Assembly (NCBI GenBank): GCA_951799405.1
Contig: CATOGX010000092.1
Coordinates: 31,117 to 95,116, forward strand
Length of the DNA: 64,000 nucleotides
Direction of reading: 5' to 3'
From: Agapetus fuscipes
Lineage: Eukaryota; Arthropoda; Insecta; Trichoptera; Glossosomatidae
Shown one piece after another: positions 31,660 to 44,055 of the stretch (position 1 is its first letter; each line of letters starts with the position of its first letter). A program made the position numbers and the translations under genes. The notes under the pieces are model-generated. The model was not told the DNA's origin, did no database searches, and worked only from the letters and a program-made list of their open reading frames with translations.

Positions 31660-32309
31660 AACGCAATGCAACTAAGCTACGCATATAGTGTAACTTCTTG
31701 CTGGCGTTATCCTCGATGGGGTCGTATGTGGCGATTCGGGACCTATTTATTTATTCGGGTAAGGGGCCGGCCTCACACCAAACACTTTCAGTTGAAGTAT
31801 GTTCGGGTTTCCTAGCTCCCGGGGGGGGGGGGGTCTGGAGCTAAGTCGTCGCTACAAAGCGCCAATTCTCAAGTAAGACCCAGTTGATGTAAGGCTGGAT
31901 GGACCTTTTGATGACCGGTCTTCGGTAAAGGTTTATGAATTAATTAACCAAGCGAAGAGCAAATTTGAAAATATAAATGGTTCATTTGTTGTGCTCCGCC
32001 GGGATTTGAACCCACAACCTTTCATTTACGACGTGTAACCATTGGACTACGGACCGGGTTAATGACTAATCTATAATTATAAATAATTATAAAAAAATAT
32101 AAAAAACACAGAGTTTTTACAAACACGGGTATTTATTTATACAGTAACGCGAATTCCAACACCCCCGGCGGGGATTAAACCCTTGCTCCCGGCATAGAAT
32201 GTAAGCATTTCACCTACTGAGGTACCTAACGACGGGACTTTTCTACGTGCTTGGTCGTCGAGTCAGAAGTGTTACCACTAGTCAACGGACCGGTCAATAG
32301 TTACTTATA
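31660..32309 (-). mobile_element. SINE cluster (families 2 and 1, and a further tRNA-like head)
   Basis: There are three minus-strand pieces in a row. The first is a family 2 3' part (31668-31830) with a 12-base G run. The second is a family 1 SINE (31843-32058) with B box GGTTCAAATCCC and head GGTCCGTAGTCCAATGG. The third is a tRNA-like head (about 32180-32240) with GGTACCTCAGTAGG and GGTTTAATCCCCGCC, beside another family 1 head scrap. They illustrate SINE insertion into SINE. Confidence 0.75.
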
Positions 32310-32374
32310 TATTACATTGTGCATAACTGCTAGTATGGTATGAGGCTGAACCCCGCGCTTCCGACACCACTTGA

Positions 32375-32455
32375 AACAAGGGTGGCATTGGCCAAGTGAA
32401 TATTTTTTTACAGTATGGGTGGTCAACCTTATACAAACCTATTAGTCAAGGAATC
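32375..32455 (-). mobile_element. RTE-like 3' end fragment
   Basis: AAACAAGGGTGGCATTGGCC and CAGTATGGGTGGTCAACC on the plus strand match the family's 3' UTR start. Confidence 0.75.
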
Positions 32456-32815
32456 AATAACAAAATCGAGCATTATTTTCACAAAGGCCATACATATACG
32501 AAAATACAGAGAAAATCATTTCCTTTAATTCCACGTAATCGTCGAGTCCTGTCATACTCGTAGATCCAATATGGTACCGAAATGAGATTTTGATGCTTTG
32601 ATGCTTTGATGATGATGGATCCATATAACTTTACATAAAATTGCATATAAATTTGACAGAAGTTGTAAGTCAAAACGACTAGTGATAAAATCCCTTAAAT
32701 TACTGAACGGTTGGTCAGATTTCTGATCAGAATCAGCGACGAATCTACAAAGAATCCAATAAATATCCATTTTTTTAAATATTATTTAAATATTATTTTT
32801 CTTATCAAAAAGTCT
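32456..32815. other. AT-rich sequence next to the 185-bp satellite
   Basis: No gene was recognised. Confidence 0.4.
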
Positions 32816-35800
32816 GAAAGGTCACAACTTATAACTATGTTTACTTAGTAGTTAATCTTATTAACGGTCCCTAGGACCCAAATCAGCTGCCTCCTCTTTT
32901 GACACTTGTGATTTGTATGAGTTTTCATACAAATCTAAATTTTATTATTTTTTTTCTCAAAAAGTAATAATGGTCACAACTTTTAACTATGTTTAAAGGT
33001 TAGTTAATATAAAAGGCTAGAAAAACTTAAATTTTGAATAAAATTTGACGAGTCCCTAGGACCCAAATCAGCTGCCTCCTCTTTTGACACTTGTGATTTG
33101 TATGAGTTTTCATACAAACCTAAATTTTGTTATTTTTTTTCTCAAAAAGTGAAAATGGTCACAACTTTTAACTATGTTTAAAGATTAGTTGATATAATGG
33201 GCTAGAAAAAATAAAATTTTGAATAAAATTTAACGAGTCCCTAGGACCCAAATCAGCTGCCCCCTCTTTTGACACAAGTGATTTGTATGAGTTTTCATAC
33301 AAACCTAAATTTTGTTATTTTTTTTCTCAAAAAGTAAAAATGGTCACAACTTTTAACTATGTTTAAAGGTTAGTTGATATAATGGGCTAGAAAAAATAAA
33401 ATTTTGAATAAAATTTAACGAGTCCCTAGGACCCAAATCAGCTGCCTCCTCTTTTGACACTTGTGATTTGTATGAGTTTTCATACAAACCTAAATTTTGT
33501 TATTTTTTTTCTCAAAAAGTAAAAATGGTCACAACTTTTAACTATATTTAAAGGTTAGTTGATATAATGGGCCAGAAAAAATAAAATTTTGAATAAAATT
33601 TAACGAGTCCCTAGGACCCAAATCAGCTGCCCCCTCTTTTGACACAAGTGATTTGTATGAGTTTTCATACAAACCTAAATTTTGTTATTTTTTTTCTCAA
33701 AAAGTAAAAATGGTCACAACTTTTAACTATGTTTAAAGGTTAGTTGATATAATAGGCTAGAAAACATAAAATTTTGAATAAAATTTAACGAGTCCCTAGG
33801 ACCCAAATCAGCTGCCCCCTCTTTTGACACAAGTGATTTGTATGAGTTTTCATACAAACCTAAATTTTGTTATTTTTTTTCTCAAAAAGTAAAATTGGTC
33901 ACAACTTTTAACTATGTTTAAAGGTTAGTTGATATAATAGGCTAGAAAAACTAAAATTTTGAATTAAATTTAACGAGTCCCTAGGACCCAAATCAGCTGC
34001 CCCCTCTTTTGACACAAGTGATTTGTATGAGTTTTCATACAAACCTAAATTTTGTTATTTTTTTTCTCAAAAAGTAAAAATGGTCACAACTTTTAACTAT
34101 GTTTAAAGGTTAGTTAATATAAAAGGCTAGAAAAACTTAAATTTTGAATAAAATTTGACGAGTCCCTAGGACCCAAATCAGCTGCCTCCTCTTTTGACAC
34201 TTGTGATTTGTATGAGTTTTCATATAAACCTAAATTTTGTTATTTTTTTTCTCAAAAAGTAAAAATGGTCACAACTTTTAACTATGTTTAAAGGTTAGTT
34301 GATATAATGGGCTAGAAAAAATAAAATTTTGAATAAAATTTAACGAGTCCCTAGGACCCAAATCAGCTGCCCCCTCTTTTGACACAAGTGATTTGTATGA
34401 GTTTTCATACAAACCTAAATTTTGTTATTTTTTTTCTCAAAAAATAAATATGGTCACAACTTTTAACTATGTTTAAAGGTTAGTTAATATAAAAGGCTAG
34501 AAAAACTTAAATTTTGAATAAAATTTGACGAGTCCCTAGGACCCAAATCAGCTGCCTCTTCTTTTGACACTTGTGATTTGTATGAGTTTTCATACAAACC
34601 TAAATTTTGTTATTTTTTTTCTCAAAAAGTAAAAATGGTCACAACTTTTAACTATGTTTAAAGGTTAGTTGATATAATAGGCTAGAAAAACTTAAATTTT
34701 GAATAAAATTTAACGAGTCCCTAGGACCCAAATCAGCTGCCCCCTCTTTTGACACTAGTGATTTGTATGAGTTTTCATACAAACCTAAATTTTGTTATTT
34801 TTTTTCTCAAAAAGTAAAAATGGTCACAACTTTTAACTATGTTTAAAGGTTAGTTGATATAATAGGCTAGAAAACATAAAATTTTGAATAAAATTTAACG
34901 AGTCCCTAGGACCCAAATCAGCTGCCCCCTCTTTTGACACAAGTGATTTGTAAGAGTTTTCATACAAACCTAAATTTAGTTATTTTTTTTCTCAAAAAGG
35001 AAAAATGGTCACAACTTTTAACTAAGTTTAAAGCTTAGTTTATATAAAAGGCTAGAAAAAATAAAATTTTGAATAAAATAACGAGTCCCTAGTACCCAAA
35101 TCAGCTGCCCCCTCTTTTGACACAAGTGATTTGTATGAGTTTTCATACAAACCTAAATTTTGTTATTTTTTTTCTCAAAAAGTAAAAATGGTCACAACTT
35201 TTAACTATGTTTAAAGGTTAGTTGATATAATAGGCTAGAAAAACTAAAATTTTGAATTAAATTTAACGAGTCCCTAGGACCCAAATCAGCTGCCCCCTCT
35301 TTTGACACAAGTGATTTGTATGAGTTTTCATACAAACCTAAATTTTGTTATTTTTTTTCTCAAAAAGTAAAAATGGTCACAACTTTTAACTATGTTTAAA
35401 GGTTAGTTGATATAATAGGCTAGAAAACATAAAATTTTGAATAAAATTTAACGAGTCCCTAGGACCCAAATCAGCTGCCCCCTCTTTTGACACAAGTGAT
35501 TTGTATTATTTTCATACAAACCTAAATTTTGTTATTTTTTTTCTCAAAAAGTAAAAATGGTCACAACTTTTAACTATGTTTAAAGGTTAGTTAATATAAA
35601 AGGCTAGAAAAACTTAAATTTTGAATAAAATTTGACGAGTCCCTAGGACCCAAATCAGCTGCCTCCTCTTTTGACACTTGTGATTTGTATGAGTTTTCAT
35701 ACAAACCTAAATTTTGTTATTTTTTTTCTCAAAAAGTAAAAATGGTCACAACTTTTAACTATGTTTAAAGGTTAGTTGATATAATGGGCTAGAAAAAATA

Positions 35801-36625
35801 AAATTTTGAATAAAATTTAACGAGTCCCTAGGACCCAAATCAGCTGCCCCCTCTTTTGACACAAGTGATTTGTATGAGTTTTCATACAAACCTAAATTTT
35901 GTTATTTTTTTTCTCAAAAAGTAAAAATGGTCACAACTTTTAACTTTGTTTAAAGGTTAGTTGATATAATAGGCTAGAAAACATAAAATTTTGAATAAAA
36001 TTTAACGAGTCCCTAGGACCCAAATCAGCTGCCCCCTCTTTTGACACTAGTGATTTGTATGAGTTTTGATACAAACCTAAATTTTGTTATTTTTTTTCTC
36101 AAAAAGTAAATATGGTCACAACTTTTAACTATGTTTAAAGGTTAGTTAATATAAAAGGCTAGAAAAACTTAAATTTTGAATAAAATTTGACGAGTCCCTA
36201 GGACCCAAATCAGCTGCCTCCTCTTTTGACACTTGTGATTTGTATGAGTTTTCATACAAACCTAAATTTTGTTATTTTTTTTCTCAAAAAGTAAAAATGG
36301 TCACAACTTTTAACTATGTTTAAAGGTTAGTTGATATAACAGGCTAGAAAAACTAAAATTTTGAATAAAATTTAACGAGTCCCTAGGACCCAAATCAGCT
36401 GCCCCCTCTTTTGACACCACTAGTGATTTGTATGAGTTTTCATACAAACCAAAATTTTGTTATTTTTTTTCTCAAAAAGTAAAAATGGTCACAACTTTTA
36501 ACTATGTTTAAAGGTTAGTTGATATAATGGGCTAGAAAACATAAAATTTTGAATAAAATTAAACGAGTCCCTAGGACCCAAATCAGCTGCCCCCTCTTTT
36601 GACACAAGTGATTTGTATGAGTTTT
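32816..36625. repeat. 185-bp satellite array (about 21 units)
   Basis: TTTTGACAC recurs every 185 bp from 32901 to 36601. Each unit includes GGTCACAACTTTTAACTATG, GAGTCCCTAGGACCCAAATC and a hairpin with 9-bp arms TTTGTATGA / TCATACAAA. Two main subtypes alternate irregularly: one with CTCCTCTTTTGACACTTGTG and GACGAG, the other with CCCCTCTTTTGACACAAGTG and AACGAG. The first unit is diverged and the last is cut by a T run. No frame is coding. Confidence 0.97.
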
Positions 36626-37552
36626 TTTTTTAATAATTAATTCTTGATTATAACTACTCCACGACATGAATGAATACTAATGATGATTTTATATAGTATT
36701 TTCGTTTCACAAAAATGACTAGATGTTAAATTATTCCATTTTTTTTATTAATGTAGGGTTATTTTGAATTTCCCGCTTATTTTTTTAACTGTTTCCGGGG
36801 GCTATCTTTCATATCCGGAGGCGGTTTTCACAGGTCCCAAAATGACATCATTTTTGACATGCCGAAGAGTACGGTTGTGCTGTTTACACTTCATAAATTT
36901 ATTTTTGCTTTAAATCAAACCTCTAAATAAAAAATAAATAAAATATTGATTGTTAATGAAAATAAAGTAAACATACGAAATTAAATGAAAGTGCTATTAA
37001 AAAATGAATTATTTATTATTGTTTTATCAATGTTTAATACCTACCAAAAGAGATTTCCATGTAGGGGACATAATTTTTGCGTATGGTGCGGTCCATTAGC
37101 TGTCACAACATTGCAATTATTATTAGTATTATTATTTTGCCGCTCCGTAGTTTCGGATATTCCCAATGACTATTCTATTTTGGATTTAAAACATATTTTC
37201 CAAGTTCATTTAACAGTCTTGCGCGCTTGGAAATCTCGCGCCCGCGTTTTATGTTCAAAAACAAACCAATCTGACACAAACGTTTAGTTTCCTGCAATAT
37301 CTACATTCGATAAGATCTCCTTCTGTTGTTGTGATTAGTTTTATCTCATTATTCGTGATAAGGAAATAAAATTTCCTTTTAATGAAGATATTAATTGAGT
37401 AAAATTTTTATAAAATTACTTAATCTAAAAGTGCCATATCTTTCCGTGAAATTCTAAAAGGTAAGTTGAAACAATTATGTTTTTGACTAAAAAGACTGAT
37501 TATGTGCGCTCTTGAGGTGTGATTCACACAAAAACATCCCTCGCTAATTAAG
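36626..37552. other. intergenic sequence with diverged repeat
   Basis: The GGGGGCTATCTTTCATATCC region (about 36795) resembles the complement of 22300-22370. A 100-codon frame at 36985-37287 has no recognisable domain and is not called. The scrap GCTCTTGAGGTGTGATTCAC at 37509-37530 is the 3' end of SINE family 1. Confidence 0.45.
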
Positions 37553-37672
37553 TAATCTATAATCTAAGTTGCAAGGATATATTAACATTTAAGTAAAGCT
37601 CAAAAATGCATGCCCACAATTTCACAAACAAACACGTGTAGTTCGCGCTTACAAATCGCTGCCTTAGTGCTT
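37553..37672 (-). mobile_element. RTE-like 3' end fragment
   Basis: The plus strand reads TAATCTATAATCTAAGTTGCAAGG, then CATGCCCACAA and TTCGCGCTTACAAAT, the reverse of the family's last 120 bp. Confidence 0.85.
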
Positions 37673-38184
37673 GTTTACTGTAAACGCCATTGAGCTAATT
37701 TTACAGGAGCAATGTTTTTGTGTTTTGTTATTGTAATTGACAAAATCGTAATTCAATTGCCTATTTTACCGAAAGTACTGCAGGTCTGGCACTATAATAA
37801 TCGGTAAAAATCATAATAATGTTACGTTTAATACTAAAAAAAGGCGTTTTAAAATGGATATACGTCAAAGATGCGCAACGGAAATTTCGTAAAGTGGATA
37901 TACAGTAAAACGATCTTGAGATTGACCGGACGCTCGCAACAATCTTTTAGTGCTTGTTTACTCTATGCGCCAAATCACATATAAAGGGTGTTCCAGTCAC
38001 TTCTTCACCGCACATTATATTTGTTGTACTTATTTAATTCATATTACACAGTAGGCTATTGAACTTTCATTTGACTTTTATTTATTTCTTTACTTCCTTC
38101 CTTTCCTATTAATACTCTAGTGTTACCAAAGAGATGGAAGAGAGAAGTTTATTATCAAAATATTTTTTTATTTTCTTTAAGGTT

Positions 38185-39275
38185 TTTTTTTGTTTTTTAC
38201 TTTCTTGCTCTAGCTGAAGACTAAAAATTTCATTTTTTTCACGAAATGGTGCTATAAAGAAATCATCAACTCATCATCATCATAAAGAAAGTATTGATTT
38301 GGTGTGAAATTTTTTTTTCGAGGTTTTCACGGAAATGAGTTGTCCTGGTGCAGGACATGCCAAAAAACACTATCTTTCAAAAACGTCCGTCTGTATGTGT
38401 GTGTGTGTGTGTGCGTGTGTATGTGTGTCACTTTCCAAAGTATTAGACTTAGAGATACCAAATTTTGGCTACATCAACTCTTTTGAACATGTTTTAAATA
38501 TGAATTACACGGCATTACACCAACTTGAAAATTCAAGATGGCTGCCATACAAAAAAAAACATAAAATTTCAGATGGCAACCCATAGACCCAGGTTTGCAA
38601 GAGTGTTGCCATACCTAATTTTTTTAGTAAAAATTTGAGCAACGACCACACTGCAAAAAAATAATCTTGGAGCCGTTTTTGAGAAAAGTGCAATTTTATG
38701 TTTTTTTTTGTATGGCAGCCATCTTGAATTTTCAGGGTGATCCCATGCCGGTCGGCTCATCAAAATTTGTGGTTGTCAATTCTCTAAATCTTAAAATTGG
38801 TGTCTCTGTGATTAGTAGTATCGGCTGGGACATACACACATACGGACGGACAGGTTCGACAAATTAGGTTTTTTTGCACGTCCTGGCGCAAGACAACTCA
38901 TTTCCGTTGAAACCTCAATTTTTTTTTCGGACGAATACAATACTTTATAGCTCCTTCTGACTGCTATAAAGTAAAAATATATTGAAAAGTTCTCAGCAGT
39001 TAGAGTGTTAATAAAAAAATACTTTTTGGAAAATTTAAGACAATAATGATAACTTATATGATGTCATTATTATATTTTCCAAAAAGTGAATCACATACAA
39101 AGTGAGAAATTTCCAGACAAAATGTTTGGTAATAATCAGAGGGTTAAAATTAGATAAAAGGCTGCGATTCTTAAAACTTTCTAAATAGCAATAATAATCA
39201 GTCGTTACTTTTTCAAAACATGACAAAAAAGTTTACCCACCATACAAAGTCCAAGTTTGCATACAAAAGCGTTCA
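38185..39275 (-). repeat. 1.2-kb interspersed repeat, copy 2 (inverted relative to 28.5-29.7 kb)
   Basis: It starts ACTTTCTTGCTCTAGCTGAAG and carries TTGTCCTGGTGCAGGACATG and a GT microsatellite at 38395-38428. It ends with the complement of the GTATGCAAACTTGGACTTTG region. Part of it (38860-38910) repeats the GGACGGACAGG...GACAACTCATTTCCGT module. It is non-coding. Confidence 0.75.
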
Positions 39276-39309
39276 ATGACCATCTATGTACATATGTATA
39301 ATAATCGAG

Positions 39310-39528
39310 AATCGTAGTTGCTACGAAATATTAACATTCAAAACTCAGATCAATTGCATGCCCACAAACAGAAACTTGTAAGTTCGCGCTTGCAAATGCT
39401 GAGTGTGTACTTACAAATTGAAACCAAATCTCAAATGAACATTAAGCCTGCAACTCTGACATTGAAAAAGTGAATTATTTTTTACACTATGGGTGGTCAG
39501 CTTTATACCAATCTATAAATCAAGGTTC
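39310..39528 (-). mobile_element. RTE-like 3' end fragment
   Basis: GTAGTTGCTACGAAATATTAAC through TATAAATCAAGG on the plus strand is a diverged reverse copy of the family's 3' end. Confidence 0.8.
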
Positions 39529-39549
39529 TTTCTTGTGTAATTGGCGTTT

Positions 39550-39630
39550 TTTTCAGAGACGACCAACCTCGCAGAGGGCTCTTGAGGTGTGATTCACACA
39601 AAACGGCGCTCACCAAATAATCTTTTTTTT
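39550..39630 (+). mobile_element. SINE family 1, 3' part only
   Basis: ACGACCAACCTCGCAGAGGG, CTCTTGAGGTGTGATTCACAC and CGCTCACCAAATAA match the 3' end of the SINE at 11.6 kb. No tRNA head is present, so the copy is 5'-truncated. Confidence 0.7.
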
Positions 39631-39939
39631 CTTCTTGAAACAGCATAAACTGGCAAATGATTCTAGCTTTAAATTCGTCATACAGTGAGTTAATTTATGC
39701 AAGAAAGTCGAGTGCAGATTCTGTGCATTTTTTTTTATTATTTTGAAGAAAACATCAATTATATATCAGAAAATATGTTTTTTTAGGACAAAAGTTGTAG
39801 CTTTCTATCTCTTGTATAAAATGTTTACGAAAGTAAGTCTGTTTTTATTTTGAATTTCCAAATAGTGCGTGGAACTACGTTATTGAAAGATGGAACATTT
39901 TTATACGTTTCAATGTTTTGATGTTTGCTAATGATGCTC

Positions 39940-40075
39940 CTTGCCTGATAGGTTGGTATGAGGCTGACCCCCCATGCTGAAAAAATAGGTTCGCTTTTGC
40001 TTACGCCACCCTGATTTTACGGATATGTGACAGGAGTTGCAAGGTTTATGTTCATGTGAGATTTTGTTGATTTTA
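39940..40075 (+). mobile_element. RTE-like 3' end fragment
   Basis: It starts TTGCCTGATAGGTTGGTATGAG and is lost after GTTCATGTGAGATTTTG. Confidence 0.75.
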
Positions 40076-40984
40076 ATTTTAAATTTAACGTCAATTTCAA
40101 TTTTCAGTAAGGATAGGCAGAATAAGAAGAAATGGAGGCAGCTCTGCAGAGGCTCTGGCCACCCCTAGCGGAATGGCGACAGAATTACAGTTACAGTTAC
40201 ATATATACATAAATACTTGTTTAGATTATATTAAATTTTTATGAAAATAGAATATGATCTGTAATTTCGGCTGGTACATGCATACATACATATACGGACG
40301 GACGGGACATTATGTCTTGGGACATTTATCGGTGGGCATTTTGTCGTGGTACCAAAAATATACTGTAAGTTATCCACGTACGTGTCTAATTAAGCATTTT
40401 GTAATCTCGTATGGCAATTATTGTCTATTAATAATTACCTACTGTTTCACGAACTAAAAATGTAGCAACCTGTATGTTAAAATGCCATTACGTTCATTTC
40501 AACATATAATCGACTAACCGTTCACATTGAACAATGAAATGGCAGAAATTGTTTTTGCAGATGGTCGGGAGATGTTTTTCTTCCTATGAACTATAATTTT
40601 TAAAGGATTTATCTCAGGAATCCCTTGAAAACTTAAATATTCATCTCAAAATTCCGAGCGGGCTACGGTTAAAAAACGATGTTTAGGTGTGACGTCACAC
40701 CCACGCGCGTCTGTGATTGGCAGATACGGCAGCCACTCGTCAGCCACGCATGCGCATCAGCGTTTGTGGCGTATCCAGTAAACAAGCACTGAGTTGAAAT
40801 TTCGAACACAGAATATCGTCTGTGAAAATGTTGAATAACTCGCACATTTGAAGACAAATACGTATTTTTTTTAGCCCAGATTGTGTAGAATTTTATTCTT
40901 AAGACAACTGCATCAAAAAGTCATATTTGACAAGATTGGCGTATACAGTAAACAAGAACTGGGGGAGCGAAATGCTGAATGTGT
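40076..40984. other. intergenic sequence with a CRE-like palindrome
   Basis: The 16-bp perfect palindrome GGTGTGACGTCACACC at 40686-40701 contains the TGACGTCA core. The GTAAACAAGCACTGAG motif (about 40781) also occurs in reverse at 37670 and 37950, marking a diverged repeat. No gene was recognised. Confidence 0.5.
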
Positions 40985-41288
40985 ACTTAAGTACAAATAA
41001 AATCCAAACCTCAAATGAACATAAGCCCTACAACTTTTGCCGACCTTCCCTGACACAGGGGTGACATTGGCAAAGTGAACCATATTTTACAGTATGAGGT
41101 GGTCAGCCTCATATCAACCTATTAGTCAAGGAATACAAAATATAAATAACATTTAAGTATAAAAAAAGAACAAAACCTTAAAAAGAACTCTATACAAAAA
41201 AAGTCAATACTTTCCCATACAAAAAATGTAACAAATGAATAAGCCAACATTACCTACAAATCAACATTGCAGATTAGATTAGATTTAG
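40985..41288 (-). mobile_element. RTE-like 3' fragment with a scrap of the RT end
   Basis: The plus strand carries the 3' UTR in reverse (AACATAAGCCCTACAAC, CAGTATGAGGTGGTCAGCC, TTAGTCAAGGAATAC). It then has the region next to the RT stop (AATAAGCCAACATTACC, CATTGCAGATTAG), in the same order as at 16.2 kb. Confidence 0.82.
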
Positions 41289-42082
41289 TACTTAATAATC
41301 CTAATATTTATTTATATGTACAGAAAGACTTCCTCACATGGAGCTCTTGAGGTGGGATTCAAGAAGCTGTACAAGGAAAGTGCCTCTAGTTCCAAAATGG
41401 GATTATCCACAATAGACTCCACACAAATTCCAAAGATAAAAAAATATGGCATCACATGACTGGTTTGCTAGGGAAAAGGCAAAGTATTATTTTGTTAATG
41501 GTTTCTTAGGACTCTAGTCACCGAAAGCCGTCCGCCAAGAAAAAAAATCTAATTTTGTGTTGAGTCCATTAAATAGTTTTTTTTTTAGGGATATTGTTGG
41601 GAGGAGACTTTTAAAATGAAATGTACAAGGAATGTCTCACTTGCATTTAGTTCTAAATGTGAAGCTGTGTTAACTATATCACAACTTCTTATTGCATGTC
41701 TCTGCCAGCTGTCGGGCTGGCGGGCTGTCAGGCTGGCTGAATGATCAAGTTGTTGGGAAGACCATTATGTAAACTTAGCTGTCAAAATAATTGTCCTGAT
41801 ATTTTTGTCATTTGACGTCTAATTACCTTTATAGACTGCTTCAGTTGTCGGCTTACTTGGTAGAATTTTTGTGTTTAAATCAAAAGGGCTAGGTTTGATT
41901 CCTCAGAGGATTTCAGACTTGCTTTCCTGTACTTACTCGTATTATGATTTCTTTCAACCAAAATGACCCTATCAGTCCCAGCCAGGCAGGAGCCAGCATC
42001 TCCTAGAGACACATGTATGCAGGCGCCTGGTTGAGGGTAATATCTTAATCTAATTTAAGTTGCAAAGATATATATAATTTGA
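41289..42082. other. intergenic sequence with SINE-like scraps
   Basis: A tRNA-like segment at about 41838-41915 (CGGCTTACTTGGTAGAATTT, then GGCTAGGTTTGATTCC) resembles a decayed SINE head. GAGCTCTTGAGGTGGGATTC at 41340 matches the SINE family 1 tail. A 35-bp RTE tail scrap lies at 42045-42080. Confidence 0.5.
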
Positions 42083-43318
42083 GATTCAGTTTCTCCCTAT
42101 ATAAGTAATCATCAACATGGATTTTTGAAAAAGCGCTCAGTTCTCACAAATTTACTCAATTTCACAGAATGCGTCTCACATAAAATGAACAATCACTTAC
42201 AAGTCGACACTATATATACAGACTTTTCAAAGGCCTTTGACAGGGTAGATCACAACATACTTATTCAAAAACTATACGGTGTGGGCATTCACGGTGACCT
42301 TCTCAGATGGTTTGATTCTTACATAAGAAATAGGCAACAAGCAGTGGTTGTAGGTAATTGCAAATCCAATTTCACTTGTGTTCCGTCGGGTGTACCCCAA
42401 GGATCACACCTAGGTCCTACTCTTTTCAATATTTATATCCATGACATACAAAATTGTTTCCAGTCCACAAACTTCTCAGGTTTCGCTGACGACATGAAAA
42501 TCTACACAACAATTAACAACATAAATGATTGCGTTGATTTACAGAATGACATCAATAGGCTAAGTGTATATTGTTGTAAAAACAAGATAGACATCAATGT
42601 GTCAAAGTGTGCCCTATTAACCTTTTCTCGCATAAATACACCCATAACGTTTCCTTATTCCATAAACGGTTCGTTATTTAAAAAATTCGATGATATAAGA
42701 GATCTAGGAGTTATATTGGATTCCAAATTGACGTTCGATAAACATATTGATTCAATTACCTCCAAAGCTTACCGAATGTTGGGTTTCATTATCCGCACCG
42801 GTAAACAGTTCAATAATATCAACACTTTGAAGACACTGTACCTTTCGTACATACGGCCTCACCTAGAATTCAGTGCTCCGATTTGGAGTCCACATTATAA
42901 GATCCACACAAACCGCATCGAAAAAATTCAAAAGACTTTTTTGAAATATCTGGAGAGAAGTTTATATATAGAACACACCAACTATAATTCTTCCATAGAA
43001 CTTTTCAAACTCAACACATTGCAAGATAGAAGGACCTACTTCGATCAATTGCTATTGTACAAAATATGCAACAATATAATCGACTCACCAGAAATACTAA
43101 GTAATATATCATTTCATGCACCAATCAGACATACCCGCTCTCAAAACTTATTTCACCTACCCACTTGTCATACCAATTACCGATACCATTCAACCATTTT
43201 CAGAATACAACGTGATTACAACCTAAATTTTAAACATCTTGACATTTTTCAAGACTCATTACTAACCTACCGTAATAAATTGAGATATTTTTCAACTCCC
43301 TTCAATTCCTTCCCCTAA
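42083..43318 (+). pseudogene. jockey-like reverse transcriptase, C-terminal two thirds
   Basis: The frame opens at 42083 after an in-frame stop at 42080 and is intact to the TAA after FNSFP. RT motifs are present in order: NHQHGFLKKRSVLTNLL, YTDFSKAFDRVDH, SGVPQGSHLGPTLFNIYIHD, catalytic GFADDMKIY, then DLGVILDSKLTF and YIRPHLEFSAPIWSPHY. The endonuclease and first RT blocks are missing by 5' truncation, which is usual for target-primed insertion. There is no internal stop, so the insertion is fairly recent. Confidence 0.9.
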
Positions 43319-43707
43319 TCCCCTCAATCAATCTTACACACATTAATCCCTCCTTTTCCGCATTTTCTACTTCAATTTCCTTTTACTCATTTTCTACCTT
43401 CAATTTCCTTCTAATTTACTTTGTTATATTCACTCTGTTAAAACTACTTTACTTACATACCCCCGATTTTTTCACTTATTGTTAAAAAAATTCTCATACC
43501 CTGTTTCTTTCTTTTTTGCTATTCTTAACTTTGTTACCCTTATACCTGCTCAACATACTGATTACACTACAAGAATATCTTTAAACTATTTAAATTTGAA
43601 GAAAACAACTTTGGCTAACACTAATTTTAATGAACACTATGTATTCACACTCATAAAGCTGTAGTTTTCTGAAATGAAATAAATAAATAAATAAAAATAA
43701 AATAAAT
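42083..43707 (+). mobile_element. jockey-like non-LTR retrotransposon, 5'-truncated
   Basis: The coding part 42083-43318 is followed by a 3' UTR of about 350 bp and an AAATA-type tail (43674-43707), then an RTE fragment. The 5' truncation point lies against an RTE tail scrap. Confidence 0.88.
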
Positions 43708-43915
43708 AAATGCATTCCCACAAGCAGACACATATAAGTTCGTGCTAACACATGCCACATGTGGACCTACAATATAAAAACCCAATCTCAAATGAACATA
43801 AGCCCTGCAACTCTTGCCGACTTTCCCTGAAACAGGGGTGACATCGGCAAAGTGTACCATTTTTTTACAGTATGGTGGTCAGCCTCTACCAACCTATAAG
43901 TCAAACATTTGTAAA
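43708..43915 (-). mobile_element. RTE-like 3' end fragment
   Basis: TGCATTCCCACAAGCAGACAC through CCAACCTATAAGTCAA on the plus strand is a reverse copy of the 3' end without its terminal tail, apparently joined to the A-rich tail of the jockey-like element. Confidence 0.85.
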
Positions 43916-44055
43916 ATAAGTATTTTGTCCTTTGCTCTTCAAAAAATTACCTACTTAATTTGGCTCACAAGCCTTGAAGGCTCAGGGCCTCCCGCACCAC
44001 AATCCTCCAGGACTCTCTGTCTCGTGCTGCTTCCCTCCATGGTCCCCTCACTCCC

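Noticed and set aside
36985..37287. 100-codon frame with a hydrophobic stretch
   Set aside because: No domain, no splice signals and weak codon character; not distinguishable from chance.
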